This document shows, in pieces, positions 1-6,153 of a DNA stretch of 14,242 nucleotides. This DNA is from an uncultured Sphingomonadaceae bacterium (GTDB lineage: Bacteria; Pseudomonadota; Alphaproteobacteria; Sphingomonadales; Sphingomonadaceae), in contig CALLWN010000066.1 in the NCBI GenBank assembly GCA_938016505.1, positions 1-14,242 on the forward strand. The letters run 5' to 3'. Each line of letters begins with the position of its first letter. The stretch's first letter is position 1. The position numbers and the translations under genes were made by a program. The notes below the pieces were generated by a model. That model was given only the letters and a program-made list of their open reading frames with translations, was not told the origin of the DNA and ran no database searches.

Positions 1-857
1 TAGGCGGCGACGACTGCAGCCCGGCCGGGCCAGCCCGCCGTGAGCGATGGCACGGCGGCCAGGGCATGGGTCGCGGGCGGATCGGCAGGCTCGATCCAGT
101 AGGACAGCAGGACGGCCAGATCGAAGGCCGGCGGACCCTGCGTCGCCATGTCCCAGTCGATCAGGGCAGTGGCGGCGCGGGCGTCGGGGTCGAGCAGCAG
201 GTTGTCGAACTTGGCATCCATGTGGAGGATCCGCGCCGGCACGTCCGGCGGCAGGTTTGCCGCGAGCCGGTCGAGCAGTGGCAGCAGCGCCGGCGGCGCT
301 GCAGCACCGAAGGCGGCCTCTGCCCGGCGGCGCCAGCCGGCGAGCTGGCGCGCGGCAAAACCCTCGGGCCGGCCGAGGTCGGCAAGGCCGATTGCAGCAG
401 GGGAGAGCCGGTGCAGCGCGGCGAGCGCGCCGGCGAGCGCAGGCAGCATCCAGCAATGGGCGTCGGACGCGAACCCGGACGGCAGCGCGCCTGCAACCGC
501 GACCCCGGGGCGCCACGCCAGAAGCTGGAATGGCACGCCGATCACGTCCGGGTCGGCGCAGAAGGCAAGGCAGCGCGGGGCGAGCGGAAAGGCGTCGGCG
601 AGCGCAGTGAGCACCCTCGCCTCGCGCGCCATGTCGGACGCACCATGGGCAAGCGGCCCGGGCGGCGGGCGGCGGAAGACTGCGGGCGCGCCATCGAGCC
701 GGACAAGATAGTTGAGATTGGCGAGGCCGCCGGTGAACTGGCGCGGCGTCTCGGCGAGATCGAGCACATGGCCGTGGTCCGCGAGCCAGGCCGCGATCGC
801 CTGCCAGGGCTGGGGCACGGGTTCGGCCCGGAACTGCGCATTCGCTGCGACCTGCAT
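1..857 (-). CDS. Phosphotransferase of the ACAD10/11 N-terminal type (APH-like kinase fold), C-terminus cut by window edge
   Basis: Reading the minus strand from ATG at 857 gives an open frame of about 285 residues that continues past the left edge; family members are about 340-350 residues, so some 60 are missing. Visible motifs are the glycine-loop region FTGGLANLNYLV near residues 44-55, the conserved stretch LADLGRPEGFAARQLAGW, the catalytic loop HMDAKFDN (H212, D214, N219) and the metal-binding IDWD (D234) followed by DLAVLLSYW. This pattern is that of aminoglycoside phosphotransferase-like kinases of the ACAD10/ACAD11 N-terminal group, which act on small hydroxylated substrates; in animals they phosphorylate 4-hydroxyacyl-CoA. 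The substrate here is unknown, and no acyl-CoA dehydrogenase is visible nearby. The usual HGD is HMD here. It is transcribed divergently from rpiB. No strong ribosome binding site precedes the chosen ATG, so the start is moderately sure. Confidence 0.85.
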   Translation of the reverse strand, partial: MQVAANAQFRAEPVPQPWQAIAAWLADHGHVLDLAETPRQFTGGLANLNYLVRLDGAPAVFRRPPPGPLAHGASDMAREARVLTALADAFPLAPRCLAFCADPDVIGVPFQLLAWRPGVAVAGALPSGFASDAHCWMLPALAGALAALHRLSPAAIGLADLGRPEGFAARQLAGWRRRAEAAFGAAAPPALLPLLDRLAANLPPDVPARILHMDAKFDNLLLDPDARAATALIDWDMATQGPPAFDLAVLLSYWIEPADPPATHALAAVPSLTAGWPGRAAVVAA

Positions 858-946
858 GACGGCTGGGATGCCACCATCCGTCCGGCTTGGCCATGGCCAC
901 AAGTTGGTGCATAGGGCGCATCCGTCCACCAGCGCTTGAGGTTGCC
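858..946. promoter_or_regulatory. Divergent intergenic region with a 12-base perfect palindrome
   Basis: This short gap separates the divergent starts of the phosphotransferase and rpiB, so promoters for both should lie here. It contains the perfect palindrome TGGCCATGGCCA at 888-899, with CTTG at 886-889 and CAAG at 900-903 giving further imperfect symmetry. A palindrome in a divergent promoter region may be an operator, but this is inference and no regulator gene adjoins it. No convincing -35/-10 pair was found. The sequence TTGAGG at 936-941 is a plausible ribosome binding site for the TTG start of rpiB at 947. Confidence 0.3.
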
Positions 947-1381
947 TTGCGCATTGCCGTCGCCTCGGATCACGCCGGATTTTCGCTGAAGGCCCTGCTC
1001 GCCAGCGACCTGAGGGCGGGCGGGCATGAGGTCGAGGATCTGGGCGCAGCGGACGCCGAGACGGCGGTCGACTACCCGGACTATGGCCGGGCCTGCGCCG
1101 AGGCCGTGGCGGCCGGCCGCGCCGAGATGGGCATCGTGGTCTGCGGCTCGGGCATCGGCATCTCGATCGCGGCCAACCGCGTGCCCGGGGCGCGTTGCGC
1201 TCTCGTCCACGACCATCTCTCGGCCCGGCTTGCCCGCGCCCACAATGACGCCAACATGATCGCCTTCGGCGCCCGCCTGATGGGCCTCGAGACCGCGCGC
1301 GACGCGCTCGCCGCCTTCCTTTCCACCCCCTTCGCCGGTGGCCGCCACGCCGCCCGCGTCATGAAACTGGATCCCGCATGA
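947..1381 (+). CDS. rpiB: Ribose-5-phosphate isomerase B (RpiB/LacAB family)
   Basis: The product interconverts ribose 5-phosphate and ribulose 5-phosphate in the non-oxidative pentose phosphate pathway, in the cytosol. The 144-residue protein has the family length (about 140-155) and order of motifs: (M)[10 protein letters not shown] at the N-terminus with D8 and H9, DYPDYG at 42-47, the active-site segment [15 protein letters not shown] with the catalytic Cys66, [12 protein letters not shown] at 99-110 with the active-site His99, and GGRHAARV near the C-terminus. The start is taken as TTG at 947 because homologues begin at [10 protein letters not shown] and a GAGG lies five bases upstream. 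An ATG at 887 would add 20 residues with no family resemblance. Its stop overlaps the glyA start as ATGA, implying translational coupling. Family assignment is very sure; the start is probable. Confidence 0.93.
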   Translation: MRIAVASDHAGFSLKALLASDLRAGGHEVEDLGAADAETAVDYPDYGRACAEAVAAGRAEMGIVVCGSGIGISIAANRVPGARCALVHDHLSARLARAHNDANMIAFGARLMGLETARDALAAFLSTPFAGGRHAARVMKLDPA

Positions 1382-2673
1382 GCACAAGGCCCCTTCCCGT
1401 CACCGATGGTTTCTTCACCGATTCGCTCGCCGAGGCCGACCCGGCCGTTGCTGCGGCGGTCAGGGGCGAACTGGCCCGCCAGCAGGACCAGATCGAGCTC
1501 ATCGCCTCGGAGAATATCGTCAGCCGCGCCGTGCTCGAGGCCCAGGGTTCGGTCTTCACCAACAAATATGCCGAGGGCTATCCGGGCAAGCGCTACTACC
1601 AGGGCTGCGCCCACGCCGATGTCGTCGAAAGCCTGGCCATCGAGCGGGCGAAGGCGCTGTTCGGCTGCGCCTTCGCCAATGTCCAGCCGCATTCGGGCGC
1701 GCAGGCCAATGGCGCGGTGTTCCTTGCCCTTCTCAAGCCCGGCGACACCATCATGGGCCTCTCGCTCGACGCCGGCGGCCATCTCACCCATGGCGCCAGG
1801 GCAGCGCAGTCGGGCAAATGGTTCCGCGCCGTCCACTATGGCGTGCACCCCGAAACCCACCGGATCGACTATGACGCGGTCGAGGCGCTGGCGCTGGCCG
1901 AGAAGCCACGGCTCATCATCGCCGGCGGCTCGGCCTATCCGCGCATCATCGACTTTGCTGCCATGCGTGCGATCGCCGACAGGGTGGGCGCCTTCCTGTT
2001 GGTCGACATGGCCCATTTCGCCGGGCTGGTAGCCGCCGGCGTCCACCCCTCGCCCTTCCCGCACGCCCATGTGGTGACAACGACGACCCACAAGACGCTC
2101 CGGGGCCCGCGCGGCGGCATGATCCTCGCCAACGACCCCGAGCTCGCCAAGAAGCTCAACGCTGCCGTCTTTCCGGGGCTCCAGGGCGGGCCACTGGTGC
2201 ATGTCATCGCCGCCAAGGCGGTTGCCTTCGGCGAAGCGCTCCGGCCCGCCTTCCGCGACTATGCCTCGGCAGTCATCGCCAACGCCAAGACGCTCGCCGC
2301 AACGCTGGAGCAGCGCGGCTGCGCGCTCGTCGCCGGTGGAACCGACACCCACCTCGCCCTGGTCGACCTCCGCCCCAAGGGGCTGACCGGGGCCGATGCC
2401 GACGAGGCACTCGAGCGGGCGGGAATCACCTGCAACAAGAACGGCGTGCCCAACGATCCGCTGCCCCCCACCAGGACCAGCGGGATCCGGGTCGGCTCGC
2501 CGGCCGGCACCACGCGCGGCTTCGGCCAGGCCGAGTTCCAGGCCGTGGGCGAAATGATCGCGGACGTGCTCGACGGCCTCAGAGCCAATGGCCATGACGG
2601 CAACCGCGCCGTCGAGAACGAGGTGCGCGCGCGGGTGAAGGCGCTCACCGCCCGCTTCCCCATCTATGCCTGA
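1378..2673 (+). CDS. glyA: Serine hydroxymethyltransferase (PLP-dependent)
   Basis: Converts serine and tetrahydrofolate to glycine and 5,10-methylene-tetrahydrofolate, the main source of one-carbon units for purines, thymidylate and methionine; a cytosolic, PLP-dependent fold type I enzyme. The 431-residue protein is full length. Visible motifs are [18 protein letters not shown] at 41-58, [17 protein letters not shown] at 61-77, [14 protein letters not shown] at 208-221 with D210 facing the PLP ring nitrogen, and the Schiff-base segment [14 protein letters not shown] with K239. [16 protein letters not shown] at 368-383 carries the arginine that binds the substrate carboxylate. The ATG overlaps the rpiB stop by four bases and has only a weak ribosome binding site, as expected for coupled translation. 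Nothing about it is unusual. Confidence 0.98.
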   Translation: MSTRPLPVTDGFFTDSLAEADPAVAAAVRGELARQQDQIELIASENIVSRAVLEAQGSVFTNKYAEGYPGKRYYQGCAHADVVESLAIERAKALFGCAFANVQPHSGAQANGAVFLALLKPGDTIMGLSLDAGGHLTHGARAAQSGKWFRAVHYGVHPETHRIDYDAVEALALAEKPRLIIAGGSAYPRIIDFAAMRAIADRVGAFLLVDMAHFAGLVAAGVHPSPFPHAHVVTTTTHKTLRGPRGGMILANDPELAKKLNAAVFPGLQGGPLVHVIAAKAVAFGEALRPAFRDYASAVIANAKTLAATLEQRGCALVAGGTDTHLALVDLRPKGLTGADADEALERAGITCNKNGVPNDPLPPTRTSGIRVGSPAGTTRGFGQAEFQAVGEMIADVLDGLRANGHDGNRAVENEVRARVKALTARFPIYA

Positions 2674-2683
2674 GAGCGTCACC

Positions 2684-2692
2684 GGGAGGAGG
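2684..2692 (+). promoter_or_regulatory. Strong ribosome binding site deciding the 2696 start
   Basis: GGGAGGAGG precedes the ATG at 2696; the core GGAGG at 2685-2689 is six bases from it. It lies after the glyA stop, and no comparable site precedes the alternative ATG at 2666, so the shorter protein is preferred. Confidence 0.8.
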
Positions 2693-2695
2693 ATC

Positions 2696-3187
2696 ATGAC
2701 CGAGGACGCGCCGACCCCGAAACCCCGCGCCCGGCGCAAGCCGCCGGCAGAACCAGCGGCGGACGCGCCAGCGAAGCCGCGGACCGCGCGCAGGCCGCGC
2801 ACGCCAAAGCCTGAGCAGGCCGCGCCCGAACCGATTGCGGAACGGGTCGAGGATCTCGCCGAGGAGGCGGTCGCGCGCGGCCGCAGGCTGCTCGAGACCG
2901 AGACCGGGCAGAAGGTGGCGGAGGCTGCCGACAAGGCGTTCGACACCGCCGAACGGGCGCTCGAACGGGCGCAGGAGGCTGGCCGCAAGGCGCTGGAGAG
3001 CGACCGGGGCCGCGAGGCGGCCGAGACGGCGCGGGCGGTCCTGAAGACGCCGCTCGGCCGCAATGTGGCGGTGGGCGCTGGCGCAGGTGCTGCTCTCGGG
3101 GTCATCATCCCCTTCGTCGGGCCGATCATGGGCGCGATCGTCGGCGGCGGGCTCGGCTATCTCAGGACGCTGACCCGGAAGGGCTGA
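2696..3187 (+). CDS. Unrecognised small protein: basic Pro/Ala-rich N-terminus, coiled coil, glycine-zipper hydrophobic C-terminus
   Basis: I do not recognise this 163-residue protein. Residues 1-45 are rich in Pro, Ala, Arg and Lys (for example [10 protein letters not shown] and [12 protein letters not shown]), resembling the basic tails of histone-H1-like proteins. Residues 46-118 are charged, Ala/Glu/Arg-rich and probably helical or coiled coil. Residues 122-155 form a glycine-rich hydrophobic segment ([17 protein letters not shown] then [16 protein letters not shown]) of the glycine-zipper type, likely to enter a membrane, ending in a basic tail. The ATG at 2696 is chosen because GGGAGGAGG lies just before it at 2684-2692; an in-frame ATG at 2666 inside the glyA end has no such site. 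Its stop overlaps the nrdR start by one base, so it is co-translated with nrdR. Function unknown; composition suggests a membrane-tethered polybasic protein, which is inference. Confidence 0.8.
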   Translation: MTEDAPTPKPRARRKPPAEPAADAPAKPRTARRPRTPKPEQAAPEPIAERVEDLAEEAVARGRRLLETETGQKVAEAADKAFDTAERALERAQEAGRKALESDRGREAAETARAVLKTPLGRNVAVGAGAGAALGVIIPFVGPIMGAIVGGGLGYLRTLTRKG

Positions 3188-3648
3188 TGCGCTGCCCCTT
3201 CTGCCACTCGGAAGACACCCAGGTGAAGGACAGCCGTCCGACCGAGGATGGCACCGCGATCCGCCGCCGCCGCCAGTGCCACAATTGCGGCGCGCGCTTC
3301 ACCACCTTCGAGCGGGTCCAGCTGCGCGAGCTGGTGGTGCTCAAGAAGTCGGGCAAGAAGGAGCCGTTCGACCGCGAGAAGCTCGCCCAGTCGATTCTCA
3401 TTGCCTGCCGCAAGCGCGACATCGACCCCGACCGGATCGAGCGCTTCGTCTCCTCGGTGCAGCGCCAGCTCGAGGCGCTTGGCGAGACCGAGGTCGAGGC
3501 CGGCCAGATCGGCGCGCTCGTCATGCAGGGGCTCGAGCAGCTCGACCCGGTCGCCTATGTGCGGTTCGCCAGTGTCTACCGGGATTTCCGCGAAGCCAAG
3601 GATTTCGAGACCTTCGTCGGCCAGTTGTCGAAGACGGTGAGGGGCTGA
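3187..3648 (+). CDS. nrdR: Transcriptional repressor NrdR (zinc ribbon plus ATP-cone)
   Basis: NrdR represses ribonucleotide reductase genes by binding paired NrdR boxes in their promoters, and senses ATP/dATP through its ATP-cone. The 153-residue protein is full length for the family. The N-terminal zinc ribbon has CPFC (C3, C6) and CHNC (C31, C34), with the DNA-contacting basic stretch IRRRRQC between them. The ATP-cone runs from about residue 49 to 139, including [17 protein letters not shown] and the signature [13 protein letters not shown] at 122-134. The start overlaps the upstream stop as TGATG. The grouping of rpiB, glyA and nrdR matches other alphaproteobacteria and joins one-carbon and dNTP metabolism. 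Confidence 0.98.
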   Translation: MRCPFCHSEDTQVKDSRPTEDGTAIRRRRQCHNCGARFTTFERVQLRELVVLKKSGKKEPFDREKLAQSILIACRKRDIDPDRIERFVSSVQRQLEALGETEVEAGQIGALVMQGLEQLDPVAYVRFASVYRDFREAKDFETFVGQLSKTVRG

Positions 3649-3665
3649 GCGCCCGGTCAGGGCGC
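3649..3665. terminator. GC hairpin between the convergent nrdR and SIMPL genes
   Basis: A perfect six-base-pair stem, GCGCCC at 3649-3654 and GGGCGC at 3660-3665, encloses the five-base loop GGTCA, which contains the stop of the minus-strand gene. It begins directly after the nrdR stop. There is no T-run on either side, so it is only a candidate bidirectional termination or mRNA-end-stabilising hairpin. Confidence 0.35.
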
Positions 3666-4379
3666 CGGGGCAATCTCGAAGGTGACGGTCACGCCGGCAC
3701 GAAGCTCGGTCTCCCCGGCCTCGACCGGGGGGGCGGCTTCGGCCTGCGGTGCCATTGCCATGGCGCGCATCATCGGCCGCAGTTCGGGCGCGGCACCAGT
3801 CTCCTGGATGGTGAGCACCCGCACGACCCGCACGCCGGCAGCCGCGGCAAGAAGCTCGGCCCTTGCCCGTGCTGCCCTGACCGCCTCGGCCCGGGCGGCA
3901 TCGAGCAGCGGCTCGGGCTTTTCGATCGTGAAGCTGGGGCCCTCGATGCGATTCGCGCCCGCTTTCACAAGCGCGTCGACCACCGGGCCGATCCGGGCGA
4001 GGTCGCGCAGCCGGACCGTCACTTGGTTCGAAGCCTCGTAGCCGGTGATGGCAGGCGCCCGGCCCTCGCCGTAGCGATACTGGGGCTGGACCGCGAGCTG
4101 GCTGGTGCGAAGGTCGCGCGGCTCGACCCCGGCGCGACGCAGCGCCGCAGTCACGGCGGTCATCCGGCGGCTGTTCTCGGCCATGGCAGCAGCGGCGTCC
4201 GCCGCCTGGGTCACGACCCCGGCGCTCAGCACTGCAAGGTCGGGCGCGGCGGTGCGCGACGCCTCGGCGCTGACGACAAGGGTTGCCGGGGTGGCGCCCT
4301 GGGCGGACTGTGCGCTCACGGCCGAGGCTGCCAGCACAACGGCCAAGCCCAGCGGCGCGAAGGATGGGAGATGCAGCAT
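3657..4379 (-). CDS. Secreted SIMPL-domain (DUF541) protein
   Basis: A 240-residue protein with a Sec signal peptide (basic-poor start, hydrophobic core GLAVVLAASAVSA, likely cleavage after Ala23) and a single SIMPL domain covering about residues 32-237. Family features are the opening LVVSAEASRTAAPDLAVLSAG, the middle ITGYEASNQVTVRLRDL and a C-terminal beta strand (VTVTFEIAP). SIMPL/DUF541 proteins are periplasmic or envelope proteins of poorly defined role, some linked to oxidative stress; a precise function cannot be given. ATG at 4379 is preferred over the in-frame 4427 because it starts the signal peptide and is preceded by GAGG six bases upstream. It is convergent with nrdR and lies downstream of the small membrane-protein gene on the same strand, 87 bases after its stop, so co-transcription is possible. 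Confidence 0.9.
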   Translation of the reverse strand: MLHLPSFAPLGLAVVLAASAVSAQSAQGATPATLVVSAEASRTAAPDLAVLSAGVVTQAADAAAAMAENSRRMTAVTAALRRAGVEPRDLRTSQLAVQPQYRYGEGRAPAITGYEASNQVTVRLRDLARIGPVVDALVKAGANRIEGPSFTIEKPEPLLDAARAEAVRAARARAELLAAAAGVRVVRVLTIQETGAAPELRPMMRAMAMAPQAEAAPPVEAGETELRAGVTVTFEIAPAP

Positions 4380-4445
4380 GCTGGTCCTCGGATCTGGTCG
4401 GTCACTGGCACTGCCTGCAGACGGCATCTGACCTGGCGATGAATC

Positions 4446-4460
4446 GCGGCACGGTGCCGC
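4446..4460 (-). terminator. Hairpin just after the GlsB-like gene
   Basis: A 15-base perfect palindrome with a single central base, GCGGCAC-G-GTGCCGC, starts six bases after the minus-strand stop at 4467. Folded, it gives at least a five-base-pair stem. There is no T-run after it, so it is a weak terminator or mRNA-stabiliser candidate between the two minus-strand genes. Confidence 0.3.
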
Positions 4461-4466
4461 ACAGGC

Positions 4467-4733
4467 TCATGGGCGGCGGGCACTGCGGCGCTCGACCGCA
4501 CGCCACGCCACGAGCAGGACAAGGGCCCCACCGGTTGCAAGCGCCAGGTTGAGAAGCGTCGAGTGCGGCCCAGATCCGACAAACCGGCCAACGGTGCCGC
4601 CGAGCACGCCCCCCGCAATCCCCACAAGAAGCGTCACACCAACGCCGCCGGGATCCCTGCCCGGATGCAGGAGCCTGGCGAGCGCGCCAGCCGCCAGCCC
4701 TACGACGATCCAGCCGAAGATCCCATAGGCCAT
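4467..4733 (-). CDS. GlsB/YeaQ/YmgE-family small membrane protein
   Basis: An 88-residue, very hydrophobic protein with three likely membrane segments at about 4-22, 30-52 and 59-77. The opening MAYGIFGWIVVGLAAGALAR, the short HPGRDPGG turn and the glycine-rich second helix (LLVGIAGGVLGGTVGRFVG) match the GlsB/YeaQ/YmgE family, also called transglycosylase-associated proteins. These are inner-membrane proteins found in stress regulons, and their biochemical role is unknown. The start at 4733 is favoured over the in-frame 4781 by the family N-terminus and by GGAGG eight bases upstream. It is divergent from the efflux genes, so the 4734-4936 gap should hold promoters for both directions. Confidence 0.88.
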   Translation of the reverse strand: MAYGIFGWIVVGLAAGALARLLHPGRDPGGVGVTLLVGIAGGVLGGTVGRFVGSGPHSTLLNLALATGGALVLLVAWRAVERRSARRP

Positions 4734-4862
4734 GGCAATCGCCTCCGCCCATTCCCTAGCAGGCTCTGTGGGTCGTCCCAAGCCCCTTGCAACCTCGGCG
4801 GGACACGCAGGGATGACACGGCGGGGTCTTTCAACGCGGCGCGACTTCAGCTATGGCCGCTC

Positions 4863-4937
4863 ATGTCCGGTTCTTTGAGGGGAGCAACCGGGGGCTTGAG
4901 GCGCGTGCCTCGAACAACCATCTGGAACCTGGCCTGA
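4863..4937 (+). other. Possible upstream leader ORF ending in TGATG at the efflux adaptor start
   Basis: A 24-codon frame from ATG at 4863 stops at TGA 4935-4937, which overlaps the adaptor ATG at 4937 as TGATG. A GAGGGGAG at 4877-4884 could instead serve a TTG at 4896 in the same frame. The adaptor ATG has no clear ribosome binding site of its own, so coupling to this short frame would explain its translation. It also holds the inverted repeat GAGGC-GCGT-GCCTC at 4898-4911. This could be chance. Confidence 0.3.
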
Positions 4938-6133
4938 TGAACATGCATCTCCCCTCCCAGAAGCTCGAAGGGCTGGCGCCTGTGGCCGACGGCCCGGAAC
5001 CGAAGCGGGGTCTCGCGCGCGACAGGCTTCGACGGTTACCCCTGCAACGGGTCGGGATTGCCGTGGTCGCGGTTGCAGCGCTTGCCGCCTTCATCTGGTT
5101 CCTCGTCGAGCGTGCGAAGGCGCCCGGCCCCACCGCGCCGCCCTCCGGTCCTCCGGCGGTCTCGGTGATGGTGCCGGGCCTGGTCGAGGTGGCGGACCGG
5201 GTGCGTGTGACCGGGACCATCGCACCGCGCCGGGACATGCCGGTGGGGGTGGTTGGCGAGGGTGGCGCGATCGTCGCCATCCGCGCCGAGGCCGGCCAGT
5301 ATGTGCGCGCCGGCCAGGTTCTGGCCGAAATCGATTCCGGGGTGCAGCGGGCCCAGCTGGCCCAGCTCGAGGCTGCCGTCGCCCAGGCTGATGCCGATGT
5401 GCGGCTCGCGCAATCCGAACTCGACCGGGCAGCGAAGCTCGTCGACCGGGGCTTCGTGTCGCAGGCCGACATCGAGCGCAGGACCGCCACCCGCGATGCC
5501 GCCCGGGCCCGCGCCGAAGTCGCCCGCGCCCAGGTCCGGGAGATGCGCGAGCGGCTGGCGAGACTGACCATCCGCGCGCCAGAGGCGGGTCTCGTCCTCG
5601 ACCGCATGGTCGAGCCAGGCCAGGTCGTCTCGCCTGCATCGGGCGCGCTGTTCCGGATCGCCGCCGGCGGCGAGATGGAACTTCGCGCCGAGGTGGCCGA
5701 GCAGGACATGGTGGCCCTCGCCGTCGGCGAGACCGTCAGCGTCACGCCCGTCGGCGCCGCTGCGCCTGTCACCGGCTCGATCTGGCTGCTCGAGCCCGTC
5801 ATCGACCCGCAGCGCCGGCTCGGCACCGCGCGGATCGCATTGCCCGCGGATCCTGCGATCCGGGCCGGCGGCTTTGCCGTTGCCGACATCGAGGCCGGAC
5901 GCGCGCTGCGGCCGGTCCTGCCGCAATCCGCAGTCCTTGCCGACCCGAAGGGCAGCTATGTCTACATCGTCGGCGCCGACGACAGGGTGAGCCGCCGCGA
6001 CGTGAAGATCGGCAGCATCAGCCAGGCTGGCGTGGCGATTGCCCAGGGGCTTTCCGGGACCGAGAAGGTGATCGTCTCGGCAGGTGCCTTCGTGCGGCCC
6101 GGAGAGACCGTCACTCCCGTGCTCCGCAAGTGA
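4937..6133 (+). CDS. RND efflux periplasmic adaptor (membrane fusion protein, HlyD/AcrA type)
   Basis: A 398-residue adaptor that bridges an RND permease and an outer-membrane channel. It has a basic cytoplasmic N-terminus (RLRRLPLQR), one membrane anchor at about 39-57, and a proline-rich linker. The lipoyl half-motifs are GGAIVAIRAEAGQYVRAGQVLAEID at 109-133 and RAPEAGLVLDRMVEPGQVVSPAS at 213-235 (key residues G120-Q121, G228). Between them is a helical hairpin at about 136-208 containing LVDRGFVSQADIERR. The beta-barrel follows with LRAEVAEQDMVALAVGE, then the membrane-proximal domain with VLPQSAVLADPKGSYVYIV. Instead of a lipoprotein signal it has a membrane anchor. Starts at 4937, 4943 and 4853 are all possible; 4937 is chosen because its TGATG overlap suggests coupling and the 4853 extension resembles nothing. 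The permease follows after 20 bases. Confidence 0.93.
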   Translation: MNMHLPSQKLEGLAPVADGPEPKRGLARDRLRRLPLQRVGIAVVAVAALAAFIWFLVERAKAPGPTAPPSGPPAVSVMVPGLVEVADRVRVTGTIAPRRDMPVGVVGEGGAIVAIRAEAGQYVRAGQVLAEIDSGVQRAQLAQLEAAVAQADADVRLAQSELDRAAKLVDRGFVSQADIERRTATRDAARARAEVARAQVREMRERLARLTIRAPEAGLVLDRMVEPGQVVSPASGALFRIAAGGEMELRAEVAEQDMVALAVGETVSVTPVGAAAPVTGSIWLLEPVIDPQRRLGTARIALPADPAIRAGGFAVADIEAGRALRPVLPQSAVLADPKGSYVYIVGADDRVSRRDVKIGSISQAGVAIAQGLSGTEKVIVSAGAFVRPGETVTPVLRK

Positions 6134-6153
6134 TGGCGAGGGGCTGACCAGCG

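Noticed and set aside
66..914. 282-codon plus-strand frame at the left end
   Set aside because: Overlaps the phosphotransferase, whose kinase motifs are clear on the minus strand.
2666..2695. Ten-codon N-terminal extension of the small protein
   Set aside because: The ATG at 2666 lacks a ribosome binding site and lies inside glyA, while the ATG at 2696 has an excellent one.
1081..3129. 682-codon open frame antisense to rpiB, glyA and the small gene
   Set aside because: Shadow frame; the opposite strand encodes clear RpiB and GlyA.
4853..4936. 28-codon N-terminal extension of the efflux adaptor
   Set aside because: No ribosome binding site and no resemblance to adaptor N-termini; 4937 preferred.
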